Both the position numbers and the translations under genes were made by a program. The notes under the pieces are model-generated. The model was given only the letters and a program-made list of their open reading frames with translations, made no database searches and had not been told where the DNA came from. Positions 17,936 through 26,956 of a stretch of DNA of 42,359 nt are shown here, one piece after another. The stretch covers positions 1 through 42,359 of the forward strand of contig DATHAP010000061.1 of assembly GCA_035489715.1 (NCBI GenBank), in the 5' to 3' direction. Within the stretch, counting starts at the first letter, position 1, and the number at the start of each line of letters is the position of its first letter. Source of the stretch: Actinomycetes bacterium. GTDB taxonomy: Bacteria; Actinomycetota; Actinomycetes; JACCUZ01.

Positions 17936-19426
17936 TCACGAGACCAGCTCGTCGCCGATCCGGACCACCGCGGCCACCATGGCGTCGACGTCGTCGTCGG
18001 TGCTGCGCGGGTTGATGAAGCACGGCCGGACCACCACCCGGCCGCGCACCAGGGTGGGGCTGGGGACGTACGGCGTCTCGAGGTGCAGCCGCCGGACCAG
18101 GGCCCGGTTGAGGGTGTCGAGGGCCGCGTCGTCGAGCCCCGCGTGCACGTAGCGGAACGAGCAGATCGAGAGCACCGGCTCGCTGCAGAGCTCCAGCGAC
18201 GGGTGTGCCCGGACCTGCGCGGCGACCCGGCGGGCCTGGTCGTCGTTGCGCACCACCCGGTCCCGCATGCCCTCCACGCCGATCTCCTGCAGGGCCGCCC
18301 ACACCACCATCCCGCGGGACGGGGCGGACAGGTCGACGCTCCAGTCGTGGTAGGGCAGGCCCATGGCCGCCCACGGGGACTCGACGTCGGTGACCGGGTC
18401 GAAGGCGCCCTCGATGTAGTCGCTCGGCTCGCCGGTGAACGCCCGGCCGAGCACCGCGCTGTCGCGGACGAACGTCGCCCCGACCCCGGTGGGAACAGTC
18501 AGCCACTTGTGCGCGTCGACGACCCACGAGTGCGCGCGCTCGACGCCCGCGTAGCGGTCAGCCAGCCGCGGGTCGAGCCGGCCGAAGAGCCCGTAGGCGC
18601 CGTCGACGTGCAGCCAGGCGCCGTGCTGCTCCGCGAGGTCGGCCAGGGCCGCGACGTCGTCGATCGCGCCGGTGTTGGTCGTGCCCGCGACGGCGACGAC
18701 GGCCACGGGCACGACGCCGGCGGCCACGTCGGCCTCGACAGCGGCCCGCAGCGCGGCCACGTCGACCTGGTCCTGGTCGTCGACCGGCACCAGCGTCACG
18801 GCCGACCTGCCGAGCCCGAGCAGGCCGGCCGACTTGAGCATGCAGTGGTGCATCTCGGCGCTGCCGTAGATGCGGCCGGCCGGCAGCCCGGCCATGCCGT
18901 CGCGCGCCGGGTCGTGCCCCACCCGCTCGTAGGCGTGCTGGCGGGCCGCGCCGAGCGCGAGCAGGTTGGCCACCGAGCCGCTGCTGGAGTAGACGCCCTG
19001 CACGCCGGCGGGCAGCCCGCAGGTCTCGGCGAGCCAGCGCAGCGAGACCTCCTCGAGCAGGTTGCCGGTGTGGCCGAGGTAGCGCTGCGTCCCGGCGAAC
19101 GTGGTCGCCAGCCGGGCCACCGCGGGCACCACGGTGGACCCGGTGGTGATCCAGCCCCAGAAGCCGGGCGAGGTCATCCGCATCGCGTCCGGCAGCACCG
19201 TGTCGGCCAGCGTCCGCAGGGTGGCCTCGGCGCCGGCCCCGCGCTGCGGCACCGGCTGGTCCAGCGCGGCCCGCCACGCGGCGCCCGCGCCGGCAGCGGT
19301 GCCGGTCGCCGGCGCGGCCAGGTGCGCCTCCAGGGCAGGGACGACGAGGGCCAGCGCTTCTGCCAGGCCGTCGGTGCGCGCGGCGTCGGTGCTGTCGGTC
19401 GTAGGTCCGGAGGTCGCTGTGGTCAC
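17936..19426 (-). CDS. PLP-dependent group II amino acid decarboxylase
   Basis: A 496-residue fold-type-I PLP enzyme of the aromatic-L-amino-acid/tyrosine/glutamate decarboxylase family. Phosphate-binding region SSSGSVANLLALGAAR (147-162), HVDGAYG with the pyridine-stacking Asp (273-279), and the PLP lysine K307 in WVVDAHKWLTVPTG. The N-terminal SPGFWGWIT and RYLGHTGNLLEEVSLRWL segments match this family. Substrate could be an aromatic amino acid; it cannot be decided from sequence. GTG at 19426 has a CACGCT box 6 nt upstream and no Shine-Dalgarno. It lies 76 bases after ftsY and its 3' end is only 20 bases from the GlnR-like operator, but it reads away from neither, so nitrogen control is not implied. 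Confidence 0.88.
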   Translation of the reverse strand: MTTATSGPTTDSTDAARTDGLAEALALVVPALEAHLAAPATGTAAGAGAAWRAALDQPVPQRGAGAEATLRTLADTVLPDAMRMTSPGFWGWITTGSTVVPAVARLATTFAGTQRYLGHTGNLLEEVSLRWLAETCGLPAGVQGVYSSSGSVANLLALGAARQHAYERVGHDPARDGMAGLPAGRIYGSAEMHHCMLKSAGLLGLGRSAVTLVPVDDQDQVDVAALRAAVEADVAAGVVPVAVVAVAGTTNTGAIDDVAALADLAEQHGAWLHVDGAYGLFGRLDPRLADRYAGVERAHSWVVDAHKWLTVPTGVGATFVRDSAVLGRAFTGEPSDYIEGAFDPVTDVESPWAAMGLPYHDWSVDLSAPSRGMVVWAALQEIGVEGMRDRVVRNDDQARRVAAQVRAHPSLELCSEPVLSICSFRYVHAGLDDAALDTLNRALVRRLHLETPYVPSPTLVRGRVVVRPCFINPRSTDDDVDAMVAAVVRIGDELVS

Positions 19427-19502
19427 GCGTGCAGCGTGCCAGCGCGGGCCGACAGCGGCCAGACCTGTCCCGCTCCGGGGTTCGGGGGGCTGCGCCGGAG
19501 GG

Positions 19503-20621
19503 TCAGTCGGCGAGCAGCGCGTCGACGAACACCTCGGGCTCGAACGGCGCCAGGTCGTCGGCGCCCTCGCCGAGCCCGACCAGCTTGACCGGGACGCCGA
19601 GCTCGCGCTGGACGGCGACGACGATGCCGCCCTTGGCGGTCCCGTCGAGCTTGGTCAGCACGATGCCGGTCACGTCGACCGCCTCGGAGAACACCCGGGC
19701 CTGCACGAGCCCGTTCTGCCCGGTCGTCGCGTCGAGCACCAGCAGGACCTCGTCGACCGGGCCCTGCTTCTCGACCACCCGCTTGACCTTGCCGAGCTCG
19801 TCCATCAGCCCGACCTTGTTCTGCAGCCGCCCCGCGGTGTCGACCAGCACGACGTCGTAGCCGCCGTCGGCCCCCTGCCGGACCGCGTCGAAGGCGACGC
19901 TGGCCGGGTCACCGCCCTCGGGTCCCCGGACGACCGGCGCGCCGACCCGCTCCCCCCAGGTCTGCAGCTGGTCGGCGGCCGCGGCCCGGAAGGTGTCGGC
20001 CGCCCCGAGCAGCACGCTGCGGCCGTCGGCGACCAGCACCCGGGCCAGCTTGCCGACCGACGTGGTCTTGCCGGTCCCGTTGACCCCGACGACCAGGACG
20101 ACCGCCGGCCGCCCGTCGGCACCCCCGGTGTGCAGCGTCCGGTCGAGCTCCGGGCCGACCAGGGTCACCAGCTCCTCGCGGAGCAGCGCACGGGCGTCGC
20201 CGCCGGGCGTGTGCCGGGCGCGCAGCCGCTCGACCAGCTCCTGGGTCGGGCCGACTCCGACGTCGGCGGTCAGGAGGGTGTCCTCGACCTCCTCCCAGGT
20301 CGCCTCGTCGAGGGTGTCGCGGGAGAGCAGGCCGAGCAGGCCGCGGCCCATCGAGCGCTGGCCGGCCAGCCGGGAGCGCAGCCGGGTGAGCCGGCCGGCG
20401 ACCGGCTCCGGCCGCTCGAGGTCCGCCTCGGGCGCTTCGGGCGCCTCGGGGGCGAGGACCTTGACGTCGCCGCTGGGGACGTCGACCCGCTCGACGGAGG
20501 GTTCGGTGAGCGGCGGCAGCGTGGCCTTGCGCGGGCGACGGCGCAGCAGGGCCGTGGTGCCGAACGCCAGCACGACCACCGCGAGCACGGCGATGACGAC
20601 GACGAGGGTGAGGGTGTCCAT
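19503..20621 (-). CDS. ftsY: Signal recognition particle receptor FtsY
   Basis: FtsY is the membrane receptor that docks SRP-ribosome complexes through a twin GTPase reaction with Ffh. The 372-residue protein begins with a transmembrane helix (MDTLTLVVVIAVLAVVVLAFGT), followed by a basic/acidic linker (PEAPEAPEAD) and the NG domain with G1 GVNGTGKTTSVGKLA, DTFRAAAADQL, DTAGR and TKLDGTAKGG. Membrane-anchored FtsY is usual in actinobacteria. ATG 20621 is preferred over an in-frame TTG at 20630. It normally neighbours smc; here a beta-helix gene and a small membrane protein gene lie between. Confidence 0.96.
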   Translation of the reverse strand: MDTLTLVVVIAVLAVVVLAFGTTALLRRRPRKATLPPLTEPSVERVDVPSGDVKVLAPEAPEAPEADLERPEPVAGRLTRLRSRLAGQRSMGRGLLGLLSRDTLDEATWEEVEDTLLTADVGVGPTQELVERLRARHTPGGDARALLREELVTLVGPELDRTLHTGGADGRPAVVLVVGVNGTGKTTSVGKLARVLVADGRSVLLGAADTFRAAAADQLQTWGERVGAPVVRGPEGGDPASVAFDAVRQGADGGYDVVLVDTAGRLQNKVGLMDELGKVKRVVEKQGPVDEVLLVLDATTGQNGLVQARVFSEAVDVTGIVLTKLDGTAKGGIVVAVQRELGVPVKLVGLGEGADDLAPFEPEVFVDALLAD

Positions 20622-20718
20622 CGCGGACAAGTCTCTCAGCCTCGGAGGACGCCGCGTGACGTCCCCTCGGCCGGGCCAGCGCAGGCAGAGCCGCGTCGAA
20701 GGTGGGACCGTCCCTGCG

Positions 20719-22080
20719 CTAGGTCCCGCAGAGCGCTCCGGCAGGGTTGTCCCTGTCGCAGACGTTCCGCGCCCAGGTGTTGCCGTTGGTCGTGAACGCC
20801 AGGTCGCTCAGGTCGTAAGCGGTCGCCGTGCTGAACCAGCCGTTGCCATCGGCGACGTTGTCCGTGACGACGTTCCCGGTAGCGCCGGCTGCCGCGCGGA
20901 TGCCGTCGAGCCGGTTCGTCAGCGCCATGTTCGCGACGACGGCGTTGCCTGTGTTGCCCTGCCTCAGGACGATGCCCTCGACGTTGTTCTCGACGACGTT
21001 GTGGGACACGACACCGTGCTTGAGACCCCCGTCCGCAAGACCGATGCCCGCCCCCGGGTTTCCGAAGGATCCCCGGATCGAGTTCTCACTCACCACGGAA
21101 CCGACGTTCGACTCAGCCGGAACGCCGAGATTGCGGAACGAGGCGATCGCGATGCCGACGAGGTTGCTGCTGGTGATGCGGTTGCCGGTGATGAGCAGGT
21201 CAGTGTTGCCCCCGAAGATCCTCATCCCCCTCTGTGCCCCGTCCACGACGTTGCCCGCGATCACGGTCCCCACGGTGCTGTCCGCCATGTAGGGGTTCCG
21301 GTCGCCCCTGGACGCGTTGCCACGGAGCTCGACGCCCTCGGCGCCGGACGTCAGCTCGAAGGTGTACTCGAGGTGAAGGTAGGTGTCGTTGGCGTCGATG
21401 ACGGCGTCGACGAGTGGTGCGAATTCGTTGGCGACGCCCCAGCTGTTGGCACGAAGGCAGTTGTGGTCGAACCTGGCGGGTCCGCTGCTGCGGAGATGGA
21501 CACCGATCCGGTTGCCGGTGATGAGGTTGCGGTGGAGCCGGAGGTCCGAGTACACGGACGACGTGTTGATGGCCGCCGCAGGTCGGACGGTCGACCCCGA
21601 CGTGCCGGTCGCCCCACGGAGGACCAGTCCCTCCACCTCAACCCCATCGTGCTCGATCGTCAGGAGCGCATCCGACGGCATGCCGTCGACCGCCTGGACA
21701 ACCGGATGCCGCGCGGGGTCGACAGGCAATTCGGGAGCGAAGCAGTCCCAGGGCCCCGACTCCGTGGACTCGCCTTCGATGTCGAGCCGCTTGTCGACGA
21801 GGACTCCCTCCGGGTAGAGCCCGGCACAGACCTTGACCTTGTCGCCGTCGCTGGAGTCGGCGATGGCGCTCCGGATGGTCGTGTACCCGGCCTCCGGGCA
21901 CTGCGCCCGGTCGTCGTCGACGAGCCGGGTCACCCGGTCGACGGACGCCGGCGCTGCAGACGCGTGCGCCCAGCCGGTGGCCGTCCCGGCCGTGATAACC
22001 ACCGCCACGGCAGCGACCAGCGCCGCTGGCCTTCGCCAGCCGGCGCGCTGCCGAAGACCGTTGACGCGTCGTTCGCCCAC
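20719..22080 (-). CDS. Secreted right-handed beta-helix (NosD/PbH1-repeat) protein
   Basis: A secreted protein of 453 residues from GTG 22080. An Arg-rich N-terminus and hydrophobic stretch (RRPAALVAAVAVVITAG) form a signal peptide with likely cleavage after AHA. The remainder has parallel beta-helix (PbH1) repeats with runs of N-N/V-x-G patterns such as RNLITGNRIGVHL, GTVIAGNVVDGAQRGM, HGVVSHNVVENNVEGIVL and NAVVANMALTNRLDGI, and Cys near both ends. No catalytic residues of pectin or alginate lyases are clear, so a binding or structural role is possible. GTG 22080 has GGGGGA upstream; ATG 22092 is an alternative. Two counted 60-base lines inside are 63% GC, lower than surrounding genes, which suggests later acquisition. 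Confidence 0.8.
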   Translation of the reverse strand: MGERRVNGLRQRAGWRRPAALVAAVAVVITAGTATGWAHASAAPASVDRVTRLVDDDRAQCPEAGYTTIRSAIADSSDGDKVKVCAGLYPEGVLVDKRLDIEGESTESGPWDCFAPELPVDPARHPVVQAVDGMPSDALLTIEHDGVEVEGLVLRGATGTSGSTVRPAAAINTSSVYSDLRLHRNLITGNRIGVHLRSSGPARFDHNCLRANSWGVANEFAPLVDAVIDANDTYLHLEYTFELTSGAEGVELRGNASRGDRNPYMADSTVGTVIAGNVVDGAQRGMRIFGGNTDLLITGNRITSSNLVGIAIASFRNLGVPAESNVGSVVSENSIRGSFGNPGAGIGLADGGLKHGVVSHNVVENNVEGIVLRQGNTGNAVVANMALTNRLDGIRAAAGATGNVVTDNVADGNGWFSTATAYDLSDLAFTTNGNTWARNVCDRDNPAGALCGT

Positions 22081-22166
22081 GACGTCCCCCATGGCGGTCG
22101 CACCGCACGCCCGATCACTCTTCGTCCCCGACGGGATCCCTCTACCGTGTGCGACGGCCCGGCTTC

Positions 22167-22195
22167 GGTATAGGTCGTCCGACGGGCAGGTGCAA
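22167..22195 (-). promoter_or_regulatory. Promoter of the beta-helix gene (TTGCAC-N17-TATACC)
   Basis: On the minus strand TTGCAC (22195-22190) and TATACC (22172-22167) are exactly 17 nt apart, a near-consensus vegetative sigma promoter. The predicted transcript has a leader of about 80 bases before GTG 22080. This is the most consensus-like promoter in the window. Confidence 0.65.
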
Positions 22196-22257
22196 CCAAC
22201 GCGAGGCAAAGACAGCAGGGGTGCCGCTGACGGTCTCCCTGCGGTGGGCGGACGAGG

Positions 22258-22542
22258 TCAGCGGCGGCCGGTGCCGGTGAGCACCCGGGCGCCGCGGCGC
22301 AGCCGCTGCTCGACACGCTCGAACCGGGCCGACATGGCGCGCGACTTCTCGGGCGTGCTCAGGACGCCCAGCGGCGGGGCCTCGCCGGGGTCGACCCGGT
22401 CGGCGACGGAGGCCACCGCGTCGGTGAGCCGCTCGGTGTGCGGCACCGGTGACCGCCGTCCCCGGTAGGGGTAGGCGACGAAGCCGACGACGAGCAGGGC
22501 GACCACGCCGAGCAGCACGTGTGCGGCGAGGAGCTCAGTCAT
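22258..22542 (-). CDS. Small single-pass membrane protein, function unknown
   Basis: A 94-residue protein with one N-terminal transmembrane helix (LLAAHVLLGVVALLVVGFVAY, about 4-24) and a charged cytoplasmic tail containing VADRVDPGEAPPLGVLSTPEKSR and a coiled-coil-like RFERVEQRLRRGARVL. I do not recognise a family. ATG at 22542. It lies 139 bases after smc on the same strand and before the beta-helix gene. Small membrane proteins between smc and ftsY are seen in other actinobacteria; a role with SMC or SRP would be speculation. Confidence 0.65.
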   Translation of the reverse strand: MTELLAAHVLLGVVALLVVGFVAYPYRGRRSPVPHTERLTDAVASVADRVDPGEAPPLGVLSTPEKSRAMSARFERVEQRLRRGARVLTGTGRR

Positions 22543-22681
22543 TGCGCAGCGCCTTCCCGGGACGGATCTGGCCAAAACGTCCACCCCAGCGTACGCAGCG
22601 TCGCGCTGAGCGCCCGCACCACGACGACCCGCCCGCGTGTCGGGAGCGCTCGCCGCCGCCGGCCGGGCCGGTAGGGGACGG

Positions 22682-25600
22682 TCAGGCCGGCTGCGCCTCC
22701 CGCATCCGCTGACCGATCACGGTGGTGATGCCGTCGCCCCGCATCGACACGCCGTACAGCGCGTCGGCGACCTCCATCGTGCGCTTCTGGTGGGTGATGA
22801 CGATCAGCTGGCTGGCCTCGCGCAGCTCCTCCATGATCGCGATCAGCCGGCCCAGGTTGACGTCGTCCAGGGCGGCCTCGACCTCGTCCATGACGTAGAA
22901 CGGGCTCGGCCTGGCCCGGAAGATCGCGACGAGCAGCGCCACCGCGGTCAGCGACCGCTCGCCGCCCGAGAGCAGCGAGAGCCGCTTGACCTTCTTGCCC
23001 GGCGGCCGGGCCTCGACCTCGATGCCGGTGGTGAGCATGTCGGACGGGTCGGTCAGCACCAGCCGGCCCTCGCCGCCAGGGAACAGCCGGGCGAAGACGC
23101 CCTCGAACTCGCGCGCCGTGTCCTGGAACGCAGCGGTGAAGACCTGCTCCACCCGCTCGTCGACCTCGCGGACGATGTCGAGCAGGTCGCGCCGGGTCGC
23201 CTTGAGGTCCTCGAGCTGCTCGGCGAGGAACTGGTGCCGCTCCTCGAGCGCGGCGAACTCCTCCAGCGCCAGGGGGTTGACCCGGCCGAGGAGCGCCAGG
23301 CTGCGCTCGGCGCCGCGCAGCCGCTTCTCCTGCTCCGCGCGCACGTAGGGCACTGGGTCGGGCTCCACCTCGCGGACCTCGTCCGGGGCCGGCGGCGAGG
23401 GCGGCACCAGCTGGTGCGGGCCGTACTCCTCGACCAGCGTCCCTGGCTCGACGCCGTGGTCCTCCAGCGCCTTCTGCTGCAGCGACTCGATGCGCAGCCG
23501 CTGCTCGGCCCGGGCCACCTCGTCGCGGTGGACGCTGTCGGTCAGGCGGTCCTGCTCGGCACTCAGCTCGCGCAGCCGGCCGCGCAGTGCGGCCAGCTCC
23601 GCGTCGCGCTCGGCCCGGGCCCGCTCGGCCGCCTCGCGGGCGGCAGCGGCCCGGGCCAGGGAGTGCTCGAGGTGGGCCAGGGCCGCCTGCGCGGCGAGCG
23701 CCACGTCCTGCGCGACGGCCGCCTCGCGGGCCCGCCGCTCGCGGCGCGCGGCGGCGCGGGCGCGGGACTCCCGCTCGTGGGCGGCGGCCCGGACGAGGGA
23801 GTCGGCGCGCCCGGCGAGGGCGCGCGCCCGTTCCTCGCCGGTACGGACCGCCAGCCGGACCTCCATCTCGGACTGCCGACCCGCGCGAGCCCGCTCCTCG
23901 AGTCCGTCGCGCAGGGTGGTGTCGGGCTCCGCCTCGTCCGGCTCCGGCGACTCCTCGGCGACCCGCAGCCGCTCGGCGAGCTCCGCGAAAGAGCCGGTGT
24001 CGGCCTCGATCGCCGCCTGGGCGCCCGCGATGGAGCGCTCCAGGCGGTCGGCCTCGCCGCGCGCGGCCCGCGCCTGCGCGCCGAGCTGGCCGAGCTGCTC
24101 CGCGACGGCGGACATCCGGGCGTCGGACTCGTGCAGCCGGTCCAGGGCGCCGTGGACGTCCCGGTTGGCCCCCGCCTGCTCCTCGGTCAGACCGTGGATG
24201 GCGAAGCGCACCCGGTCCAGCCGGTGCCCCGCCTCGCCGAGCCGGGTCTCCGCCTCGTCGACGGCGGCTTGCACCTCGAGCCGGCTGGGAGTGCCGTGCG
24301 ATCCGCCGGCGGCGTGGTGGCGGGCCAGCAGGTCGCCGTCGCGGGTCACGGCCGACAGGTGAGGAGCGGCGGCGACGACCGCCCGGCCGGCGGCCAGGTC
24401 GTCGACGACGACGACGTCGGCGAGCAGCCGGGTCAGTGCGGGGCGCAGAGCGGCCGGGGCGGTCACCAGCTCGAGGGCCCGCCGGGCACCGGCCGGCAGA
24501 GGGCGGTCCCCCGTTGCTGCTGCCGCACGCGGGTCGTGGAGGTCTTGGGTGGCGGGGGCGGCCGGGTCGCCGGAGCCGACGAGCAGCAACGCGCGCCCGG
24601 CGTCGTCGTCCTTGAGCAGGCGGATCGCGGCCTCGGCCGCGGCCAGGTCGGCGACGGCGACGGCGTCGGCGGCCGAGCCCAGGGCCGCCGCCACGGCGGT
24701 CTCGGCGCCGGGCGTGACCGTCAGCAGCGCCGACACCGACCCGATGACGCCGGTCAGCCGGTCGGAGGCGGCGAGCAGCGCGCCTGACGCGTCCTTGCGG
24801 GCCAGCCCCATCTCGAGCGCGTCCTTGCGCGCGACCAGCGCCGCCCGCTCGCGCTCGGCCGCGCGCTCCTCCTCCCGCAGCTCGGCCAGCCGGTCCTCGG
24901 CCGCCGCGAGCCGCAGCGCGGCCTCCTCGTGGGCCGAGTCCAGGTCCTCCTCGCCGGCGTCCAGGCCGGCCACCTGGGTCTCCAGCGCGGTGAACTCGGA
25001 CTGCGCCCGCGCGGCCCGCTCCCGGGCCTCGTCCACCGCCGGGGTCAGCCGGCCCAGCTCGGCCTCGCCCGCCTCGACCCGGCTGCGCGCCGCGGCGACC
25101 TGGCCGGCCAGGCGGGCCAGCCCCTCGCGGCGGTCGGCAGCCGCGCGCGCGGCTGCCGCGACCCGCCGCTGCTCGACGGTCAGGGCCTGCTCGGCCGTCT
25201 GCCGGACGGTCACGGCGTCGGCCAGGCGGGCCCGGTCGCGCTCGACGGCCTCCTGGATCTCCTGCTCCTCGGCTCGCACCTGCTCCGCCTGGCGCTCCAG
25301 CTCGTCGGGGTCCCGGGTCAGCGGCCCGGCCGCCGGGGCCTCGTCCGGCTCGCCCGCGAGGTGACGGACCCGTTCGGCCGCCAGCGACCCGGTGCCGCGG
25401 AACCGCTCGCGCAGGGACGACAGGCGGTACCAGGTGTCCTGCGCCCGGGCCAGCGTCGGCGCCTCGGCCGCGGCGACCGTCTCGAGCTCGGCCTCGCGGG
25501 CGCCCGCCTCCGCGAGCTGCCCTTCGACCTCGGCCCGCCGCGCGCGCAGCGCCGTCTCGTCGGCCACCTCGGCCTCGAGGGTCGCCGTGAGCTGGACCAG

Positions 25601-26326
25601 GTCGTCGGCAAGGAGTCGGAGCCGGGCGTCGCGCACGTCGGATTGGATGACGGCCGCCCGCCGCGCCACCTCGGCCTGCCGGCCCAGCGGCTTGAGCTGG
25701 CGGCGCAGCTCGACGGTGAGGTCCTGGACGCGGGTCAGGTTGGCCTGCATGGCGTCCAGCTTGCGCAGCGCCTTCTCCTTGCGCTTGCGGTGCTTGAGGA
25801 CGCCGGCCGCCTCCTCGATGAAGCCGCGGCGCTCGTCCGGGCCGGCCGAGAGGACGGCGTCGAGCTGGCCCTGACCGACGATCACGTGCATTTCGCGGCC
25901 GATGCCCGAGTCGGACAGCAGCTCCTGCACGTCGAGCAGCCGGCACGGCTGGCCGTTGATCGCGTACTCCGAGCCGCCGTTGCGGAACATGATCCGCGAG
26001 ATGGTGACCTCGGCGTAGTCGATGGGCAGCGCGCCGTCGGTGTTGTCGATGGTCAGGCTGACCTCGGCGCGGCCCAATGGAGCCCGGCCGGCGGCGCCGC
26101 CCGGCCCCGCGCTGCCGGCGCTGCCGGCGAAGATGACGTCCTCCATCTTGCCGCCGCGCAGCGACTTGGCGCCCTGCTCGCCCATGACCCAGGCCAGGGC
26201 GTCGACCACGTTGGACTTGCCGGAGCCGTTGGGCCCGACGACACAGGTGATGCCCGGCTCGAAGTGGAAGGTGGTGGCCGACGCGAAGGACTTGAAGCCC
26301 TTGAGGGTCAGGCTCTTCAGGTGCAC
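22682..26326 (-). CDS. smc: Chromosome segregation protein SMC
   Basis: SMC forms the condensin core with ScpA/ScpB and organises and segregates the chromosome. The 1214-residue protein has the Walker A head GPNGSGKSNVVDALAW (31-46), a first coiled coil from about 165, a hinge around 500-650 (LTGVIGSVSALLTVTPGAETA onwards), a second coiled coil and the C-terminal head with LSGGERSLTAVALLVAIF and Walker B FYVMDEVEAALDDVN. GTG 26326 is chosen because GAGGAG lies 9 nt upstream and HLKSLTLKGFKSFA is the standard start. A Gly/Ala/Ser-rich insert (residues 69-81) enlarges the loop before PLGRAEV, relative to the usual TSGRPPLG. Confidence 0.97.
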   Translation of the reverse strand: MHLKSLTLKGFKSFASATTFHFEPGITCVVGPNGSGKSNVVDALAWVMGEQGAKSLRGGKMEDVIFAGSAGSAGPGGAAGRAPLGRAEVSLTIDNTDGALPIDYAEVTISRIMFRNGGSEYAINGQPCRLLDVQELLSDSGIGREMHVIVGQGQLDAVLSAGPDERRGFIEEAAGVLKHRKRKEKALRKLDAMQANLTRVQDLTVELRRQLKPLGRQAEVARRAAVIQSDVRDARLRLLADDLVQLTATLEAEVADETALRARRAEVEGQLAEAGAREAELETVAAAEAPTLARAQDTWYRLSSLRERFRGTGSLAAERVRHLAGEPDEAPAAGPLTRDPDELERQAEQVRAEEQEIQEAVERDRARLADAVTVRQTAEQALTVEQRRVAAAARAAADRREGLARLAGQVAAARSRVEAGEAELGRLTPAVDEARERAARAQSEFTALETQVAGLDAGEEDLDSAHEEAALRLAAAEDRLAELREEERAAERERAALVARKDALEMGLARKDASGALLAASDRLTGVIGSVSALLTVTPGAETAVAAALGSAADAVAVADLAAAEAAIRLLKDDDAGRALLLVGSGDPAAPATQDLHDPRAAAATGDRPLPAGARRALELVTAPAALRPALTRLLADVVVVDDLAAGRAVVAAAPHLSAVTRDGDLLARHHAAGGSHGTPSRLEVQAAVDEAETRLGEAGHRLDRVRFAIHGLTEEQAGANRDVHGALDRLHESDARMSAVAEQLGQLGAQARAARGEADRLERSIAGAQAAIEADTGSFAELAERLRVAEESPEPDEAEPDTTLRDGLEERARAGRQSEMEVRLAVRTGEERARALAGRADSLVRAAAHERESRARAAARRERRAREAAVAQDVALAAQAALAHLEHSLARAAAAREAAERARAERDAELAALRGRLRELSAEQDRLTDSVHRDEVARAEQRLRIESLQQKALEDHGVEPGTLVEEYGPHQLVPPSPPAPDEVREVEPDPVPYVRAEQEKRLRGAERSLALLGRVNPLALEEFAALEERHQFLAEQLEDLKATRRDLLDIVREVDERVEQVFTAAFQDTAREFEGVFARLFPGGEGRLVLTDPSDMLTTGIEVEARPPGKKVKRLSLLSGGERSLTAVALLVAIFRARPSPFYVMDEVEAALDDVNLGRLIAIMEELREASQLIVITHQKRTMEVADALYGVSMRGDGITTVIGQRMREAQPA

Positions 26327-26476
26327 GCGGAAGATCTCCTCACGTCCGGGCACCGGGGGAGGTGTGCGGTGCCGCTCGGACGTACGTTCGGCGGGGAAGG
26401 CCGGGGCCGAGCCTACCGGCCGGGCCCGCCGGCTCCGGCCATTGCCGCCTCGCCGCGCCGGTCCCGGACGTGCGAG

Positions 26477-26501
26477 ACGGGACGCCCCGGGGGCGTCCCG
26501 T
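26477..26501 (-). terminator. Strong hairpin after the 65-residue coiled-coil gene
   Basis: A perfect 25-base palindrome: twelve-base arms (ACGGGACGCCCC and its complement) around a single G. It lies 33 bases after the stop of the small gene and 150 bases before smc. No T tract. It most likely ends the upstream gene. Confidence 0.6.
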
Positions 26502-26533
26502 CCAGTCCCTCGCGGGCCGGCCCCTGCCGGGGC

Positions 26534-26731
26534 TCAGGCCAGTGCGGGCTCCTTGGCCACCTCGAGCGAGATGAGGTGGGCCTCGGCGTGCGAGGCGACC
26601 AGGGCGTCGTTCTCGGCACGCAGCCTGATGTTGTCCGCCTCGAGGCTGCGGACCCGCTCCTGCAGGCGACGCAGCTCCATCACCGTCCGGGGGTCCGGAC
26701 CACCGACGTGACCGATGAGGGCTTTCGCCAT
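26534..26731 (-). CDS. Small conserved actinobacterial coiled-coil protein
   Basis: A 65-residue protein opening MAKALIGHVGGPDPRTVMEL and continuing as a helical, Leu/Arg/Glu-rich segment (RRLQERVRSLEADNIRLRAEND, about 21-42) that looks like a short coiled coil. I recall similar MAKAL-GHVGGPD proteins across actinobacteria, but no function is known to me. ATG at 26731 has GGAGG at good distance. It has a possible TTGACC promoter and a leader of about 125 bases, and it is followed by a strong hairpin, so it is probably transcribed alone. Confidence 0.75.
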   Translation of the reverse strand: MAKALIGHVGGPDPRTVMELRRLQERVRSLEADNIRLRAENDALVASHAEAHLISLEVAKEPALA

Positions 26732-26857
26732 GCGTGATCCTCCACCTGCTGCTCGACCCCGCTGTGGCGGGTCTGGCCTCTAGTTGTCAGGTCCCACGTG
26801 GCCGGGCGCGCAGGGGGTCGGCGGCACCGGTCGTCACGACGTGAACGTGGGGTTTCC

Positions 26858-26886
26858 AGGGTCGCACCCGCGGCGCAGAGGGTCAA
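26858..26886 (-). promoter_or_regulatory. Candidate promoter (TTGACC-N17-GACCCT) for the coiled-coil gene
   Basis: TTGACC (26886-26881) and GACCCT (26863-26858) on the minus strand are 17 nt apart. The -35 is near consensus, the -10 is weak. It would give a leader of roughly 125 bases, which contains a small bulged hairpin at 26755-26773 just upstream of the ribosome-binding site. Confidence 0.35.
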
Positions 26887-26956
26887 TAGGTCACGGCTTG
26901 ATCACATCGGGGGTTGCGCCGAACGGGTGGCCCGAACCACCCGAACCGGCCCAACC

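Noticed and set aside
22539-25946. A long open frame of 1135 codons on the smc strand, and a 716-codon plus-strand frame at 22637-24787
   Set aside because: Both overlap smc, and their translations are Arg/Pro/Gly/Ala-rich without domains, the typical shadow of a high-GC gene read in another frame.
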